From positions 1-5,043 of the forward strand of contig JBAXUY010000185.1 in the NCBI GenBank assembly GCA_037129475.1: a stretch of 5,043 bases of DNA, in the 5' to 3' direction. Source of the DNA: RGVT01 sp037129475 (GTDB lineage: Bacteria; Planctomycetota; Planctomycetia; Pirellulales; UBA1268). The stretch's first letter is position 1. The number at the start of each line of letters is the position of its first letter. Both the position numbers and the translations under genes were made by a program. The notes beneath the pieces were generated by a model. That model had not been told where the DNA came from. It was given only the letters and a program-made list of their open reading frames with translations, and ran no database searches. Shown in pieces: positions 4,634 through 5,043 of this stretch.

Positions 4634-5043
4634 TCAGGCCTTGGCCGTGGCGGGCTTCTTTGCCGTCTTCTTGGCCGGGCCTGCTTCGGCGACGTCGTCC
4701 CGCTTCTCGCGGAGCCGCACCGCCTTGCCGACCCGGTCGCGCAGGTAATACAGCTTCGCCCGGCGCGACACGCCCGACCGCTTCACCTCGATCTTCGCGA
4801 TCTTGGGCGAGTGGAGGGGAAACTTCCGCTCCACGCCCTCGCCGGCGACGATCCGGCGGACGGTGAACATCTCGCGGCTGCCCGACCCGCTGCGGGCGAT
4901 GACGACGCCGTTGAAGATCTGGATCCGCTCCTTCTCGCCTTCGAGAATTCGCGTGTGCACGTCGACCGTGTCGCCGATGGCGAACGCATCTGGCTGGGGC
5001 TTGAGGCTCGAGGCTTCGACATGGGCGAGGATCTTCTGGCTCA
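4634..5043 (-). CDS. rplS: 50S ribosomal protein L19 (complete except the first base of the start codon)
   Basis: L19 binds 23S rRNA at the 30S-50S interface of the large subunit. The protein starts M-S-Q-K-I-L-A-H-V-E and shows the family's continuous signature: FAIGDTVDVHTRILEGEKER at about 20-39, IQIFNGVVIARSG at 41-53, FTVRRIVAGEGVERKFPLHS at 60-79, then KIAKIEVKRSGVSRRAKLYY from 82 and LRDRVGKAVRLRE at 101-113. The start codon occupies 5042-5044, so its A falls one base outside the window; an internal GTG at 4958-4960 is not the start, since it would drop conserved residues. Length is 136 residues, slightly longer than the common 110-120, owing to a C-terminal Lys/Ala/Thr-rich tail (KKTAKKPATAKA) after residue 124. 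Such tails occur in ribosomal proteins of high-GC bacteria and probably add rRNA contacts. The SD and promoter are off the window; yraN follows downstream. Confidence 0.97.
   Translation of the reverse strand, partial: SQKILAHVEASSLKPQPDAFAIGDTVDVHTRILEGEKERIQIFNGVVIARSGSGSREMFTVRRIVAGEGVERKFPLHSPKIAKIEVKRSGVSRRAKLYYLRDRVGKAVRLREKRDDVAEAGPAKKTAKKPATAKA

Noticed and set aside
4617..4748. Plus-strand 43-residue ORF with an SD-like AGGAAGG and a signal-peptide-like start (LAVAGFFAVFLAGPASA)
   Set aside because: It is exactly antisense to the Lys/Ala tail of L19, whose AAG and GCC codons read as Leu, Phe, Gly and Ala on the other strand. After the hydrophobic stretch it turns into Ser/Arg noise and stops. 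The resemblance is most likely accidental.

Overview
The window is high-GC bacterial chromosome with compact, ordinary gene layout. The L19 sequence, the short Lys/Arg-rich ORF, the Gly/Pro/Cys-rich exported protein and the usually weak Shine-Dalgarno (SD) sites all fit a planctomycete, perhaps of the Pirellulales type. That assignment is inference from family resemblance, not a search result. I see no tRNA, rRNA, CRISPR array, insertion sequence or phage gene.

Left part (1-1785). The 3' end of panB (pantothenate synthesis) runs rightward into the window. It meets an AraC-family regulator on the minus strand, with a 45-nt gap holding two small hairpins. Upstream of the regulator, also on the minus strand, lies a 148-residue exported, lipoprotein-like protein rich in Gly, Pro, Ala and Cys.

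Middle (1786-4065). A 29-codon, extremely basic ORF on the minus strand has its own good SD and a clear intrinsic terminator. Its promoter region is shared with a divergent plus-strand pair: an App1-like HAD phosphatase (DUF2183 family) whose stop codon overlaps the start of a FkbM-family methyltransferase by 4 nt (ATGA). The pair looks like a translationally coupled two-gene operon.

Right part (4066-5043). yraN (UPF0102) and rplS (ribosomal protein L19) lie on the minus strand, so yraN converges with the FkbM gene. rplS runs off the right edge by a single base: the A of its ATG would be base 5044. The rplS-yraN neighbourhood is a familiar housekeeping arrangement, here without an rnhB gene between them.

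The least explained elements are the tiny basic ORF, the App1-FkbM pair and the Cys-rich exported protein. I found no convincing evidence of a wholly new multi-gene system.
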